Source: Lachnospiraceae bacterium UBA3845 (lineage in GTDB: Bacteria > Bacillota > Clostridia > Lachnospirales > Lachnospiraceae). From it: a DNA stretch of 15,243 bases. A program made the translations under genes and the position numbers. The notes beneath the pieces were generated by a model. The model was not told the DNA's origin. It did no database searches and was given only the letters and a program-made list of their open reading frames with translations. This document shows positions 13,083-15,243 of the stretch, piece after piece (within the stretch, counting starts at the first letter, position 1; each line of letters opens with the position of its first letter). The DNA is taken from NCBI GenBank assembly GCA_002392705.1, contig DGHP01000149.1:1-15243 (forward strand). The letters run 5' to 3'.

Positions 13083-15089
13083 TCAGTATTTCAGAGCATC
13101 CATGACCCGCAGGTAATCCGCGCGGTTTGCCATGTTTTCCTGCATGGAAGTAAGCATATCATAGCGGTCCGTCACGATCGCGTCTATGTTCATGTTCAGA
13201 AGCCTTCGGGCATCTTTTCTTGTGTTGACTGTCCATCCGCCGATGGTTTTTCCCTGGGAATGGACGGAGCGGATCAGCTGCGGACTGATGGATTTCTCCT
13301 GGATGATCAGCATGTCGCAGTTGAGCAGGGGCTCATTGCCGAAGGCAAAGAAGTAAAGAAAACCGGTTTTGATATCGTCATAGTTCTTATGAATGTAGCT
13401 GATCACTTTATAATTCATGGAGATCAGCATGCACTGTTCCTCCATCTCACGGCTCCGGATCATCCCGATTATGTCATCCGCCATCTGTTCGTCGGCGGTA
13501 CTTCCCTTCAGTTCAATATAAAGAGTCTGCCGGTCTTTCGCTGTGTCAAGAACTTCGGAGAATGTAGGGATCTTCCGCTCCCGTCCCGAGGCGTCCCGGA
13601 TGCGGAGCTGCCGGATCTCGTCCAGCGTCAGGTCACAGGCTCTTGCGTTGACGCCGCACATGCGGCGCAGGCTCGGATCGTGAAAGATGATATACTGGCC
13701 GTCTTTCGTGCGCTGTACGTCCGTTTCCGCGGCGAGGGCTCCTTTTCCGAGCAGGAGCTTCTGGCCTTCCAGGGAGTTTTCGACATCGTCGTCGCCCCCG
13801 AGCCGGTGCACAATAATGGAGATGTCTTCCACCGTCGAAAAAAGTCTGTCAAAACCCGCGACGGAGAGAACAACCGCAAGGAAAAAGAGAGCAAGCGCAA
13901 AACGCGTGATCCCTCCCGGTTCTGAGACAATGGAAGAAAAAGCTTTCTCCAGATGCCTGCAGACAGGTTTCAGACAGCGGCTGTAAAAGCTGTGCAGGGC
14001 CCGGCTGATCTTTTCCAGGAAAGGACGGAGCCTGCCGGGCTTCAGCGAGGCGCGGATCCGCGCGGAAAAAGAAGGAAGCTGAAGACGGCCGCAGATCCGC
14101 TCTTTGAGAGAACGGATTCTGTGAAGAAGGCCCTTCTCTGATGCCCTGAATGCGGGTGCCTGCTCCTGAACGGCGATCTGCAGCTCATCTCCGCGGATTG
14201 CAGAATAGACTCTCAGCACCTCCGTGATCAGGAAGGGGAGAAGGAGAAGTGCAGCGAGCGTTACTATTATGATTCCGCCGTAGAGAACCGTAAGGATCAC
14301 GAATCTGCCGGCAATTTTCGGAAGATATACAGTAAAGCGGAGCAGACCGGTCAGCCGGCTGAACAGAAAGCTGATCAGGCTGACGGCTGCGGCGGAAGCA
14401 GTTATAAAGAGATATAATCCCGGAAAATATCTGGATTTTTCTTCCTTCATGATCCGGCGCGTCAGCTTTTTTGCTTCGGGGAGCGTTTTCTTTTCCAGGA
14501 TGACACAGGGAATCAGGAAGATTCTGCGAAGTCCCGGCAGAAGAATCAGAAGGAGAAAAAGGTCATAGAGAATCCGGTAGATCCTCTTTTTTTCCAGCTG
14601 ATAGAAGATAAAGCTTGCAGGTTCGAAAAAACCATGGAAGTTGAAGAGCAGTGTGACCAGCAGCATCACGGAAAGCAGAGTTACATAGAGAATGCAGAGG
14701 ATTCCGTCCCGGTTGAAAAAAAGCGATGTGGAGCGGATTCCTTCCGAGATCGTCCCGAAGAAGGAGACTTTTTCAGAGCGCAGCATGCGGGAGCAGAGGA
14801 TAATCTGACCATTCAGCGTAGTGGAGACGGCGACAAAGATCAGGATCAGAAAGAGGATCAGGACGGCGTAACCCTGCCAGTGAAGGAAAAAGAATATAAA
14901 ATCCCCGCTCGTGACGGCGGCATGCCCGGACGCGTAAATGAGCGCATACATCAGGTAGCGGAAGCCGTAGACAATCAGAAATAAAATAAAAGATGAGAGA
15001 AGCTGATAGAGCAGGATATGGGGAATATAGGTCTGGTAGGAACGCATGGACTGAAACAGGTTGTGAAACTGGTTTTTAGCTGAAGCCAC
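13083..15089 (-). CDS. Glycerophosphodiester phosphodiesterase with N-terminal membrane domain
   Basis: This 668-residue protein has about six hydrophobic helices in residues 25-295 (the membrane domain of clostridial and bacillar GDPD fusions). A basic cytosolic-type loop follows (about 312-385), then one more helix (about 393-413) and a TIM-barrel phosphodiesterase domain (about 424-645). The enzyme would hydrolyse glycerophosphodiesters, perhaps lipid or teichoic-acid derived, to glycerol-3-phosphate and an alcohol, with the barrel outside the cell. Catalytic positions seen are H428-R429, E437-N438, E455 and D457, H470-D471, E526 in IELKG, and W619. The usual HRG-PENT motif reads HRLGG-VENS, with Leu after Arg. 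The start is GTG, with AAGGAGGGG 6 bases upstream. It has its own promoter and no operon partner in view. Confidence 0.93.
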   Translation of the reverse strand: MASAKNQFHNLFQSMRSYQTYIPHILLYQLLSSFILFLIVYGFRYLMYALIYASGHAAVTSGDFIFFFLHWQGYAVLILFLILIFVAVSTTLNGQIILCSRMLRSEKVSFFGTISEGIRSTSLFFNRDGILCILYVTLLSVMLLVTLLFNFHGFFEPASFIFYQLEKKRIYRILYDLFLLLILLPGLRRIFLIPCVILEKKTLPEAKKLTRRIMKEEKSRYFPGLYLFITASAAAVSLISFLFSRLTGLLRFTVYLPKIAGRFVILTVLYGGIIIVTLAALLLLPFLITEVLRVYSAIRGDELQIAVQEQAPAFRASEKGLLHRIRSLKERICGRLQLPSFSARIRASLKPGRLRPFLEKISRALHSFYSRCLKPVCRHLEKAFSSIVSEPGGITRFALALFFLAVVLSVAGFDRLFSTVEDISIIVHRLGGDDDVENSLEGQKLLLGKGALAAETDVQRTKDGQYIIFHDPSLRRMCGVNARACDLTLDEIRQLRIRDASGRERKIPTFSEVLDTAKDRQTLYIELKGSTADEQMADDIIGMIRSREMEEQCMLISMNYKVISYIHKNYDDIKTGFLYFFAFGNEPLLNCDMLIIQEKSISPQLIRSVHSQGKTIGGWTVNTRKDARRLLNMNIDAIVTDRYDMLTSMQENMANRADYLRVMDALKY

Positions 15090-15116
15090 TGAGATCCCCT
15101 CCTTGTCTCTTGATGA

Positions 15117-15136
15117 TTCTGCCGTCTCAGGCAGAA
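15117..15136 (-). other. 5'-end hairpin of the GDPD transcript
   Basis: TTCTGCC and GGCAGAA (plus 15117-15123 and 15130-15136) form a perfect 7-bp stem with a TGAGAC loop on the transcribed strand, within a few bases of the predicted transcript start. Such a hairpin can stabilise mRNA. Its core GCCTGAGACGGC recurs at 10147-10158. Confidence 0.45.
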
Positions 15137-15145
15137 GTCCTGCTT

Positions 15146-15174
15146 ATTATAGCATGCATTTTCCGGGATGTGAT
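15146..15174 (-). promoter_or_regulatory. Extended -10 promoter of the GDPD gene
   Basis: On the - strand, a perfect TATAAT (plus 15146-15151) is preceded by TGC (extended -10). ATCACA (plus 15169-15174) lies 17 bases upstream as a partial -35. The predicted start is near 15139, with a leader of about 50 bases. Confidence 0.78.
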
Positions 15175-15243
15175 GATTTTTTGACAATAGAAGCTTACTA
15201 TTCACGGCCTGTTTGAAGTCGGGTTCTGGTTCGTCGTGCCTGC

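Noticed and set aside
13062..13925. Open frame of 287 codons on the + strand opposite the GDPD gene
   Set aside because: It mirrors the conserved GDPD catalytic region on the other strand, starts inside the terminator area and has no recognisable motifs.
15187..15203. AATAG...CTATT inverted repeat around an AAGCTT site near the right edge
   Set aside because: The arms are only 5 bases and not perfectly symmetric, so chance is a sufficient explanation without flanking context.

Overview
The window looks like a chromosomal segment of a moderately GC-rich Bacillota, probably a Lachnospiraceae-type clostridium. The support is strong AGGAGG-type ribosome sites, sigma-A-like promoters, a dehydrogenase-route meso-diaminopimelate gene (ddh), a PIN-like nuclease of a kind I associate with this group, and a membrane-domain GDPD fusion. 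The taxonomic call is an inference from gene content and signals, not a database result. No phage, plasmid, insertion sequence, CRISPR, tRNA or rRNA was seen.

Layout from left to right. The 3' part of glycogen synthase glgA (+) ends at a clear terminator. A small exported protein of unknown function (+) follows. It converges, across a bidirectional terminator, on a 600-residue PIN-like nuclease gene (-) with two internal tandem repeat arrays. Upstream of that is ddh (-), with its own promoter and a structured leader. Next is a two-gene operon (-) for a heterodimeric ABC exporter, the two genes overlapping by 14 bases. A 367-base divergent intergenic region carries promoters for this operon and for larB (+), a nickel-pincer cofactor biosynthesis gene with no lar partner in view. 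After a 447-base gap with small repeats and a structured leader comes an amino-acid transport operon (+): an NSS/SNF sodium symporter, then azlC and azlD. It ends at a terminator shared with a convergent gene (-) for a membrane-anchored glycerophosphodiester phosphodiesterase, whose promoter lies at the right edge.

Most genes are recognisable housekeeping or transport functions in short, separately promoted units. The transport operon pairs a sodium-coupled amino-acid importer with an AzlCD-type exporter, which suggests a shared amino-acid homeostasis role. The ABC pair shows the sequence asymmetry of exporters with one catalytic and one degenerate ATP site.

The least explained items are the PIN-like protein (nuclease, arginine patches, long acidic repeats, Q/N-rich basic repeats, helical C-terminus), the alternative-pairing leader before the symporter, and the orphan larB. 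None of these is proven to be a new system; all come from reading the sequence only.
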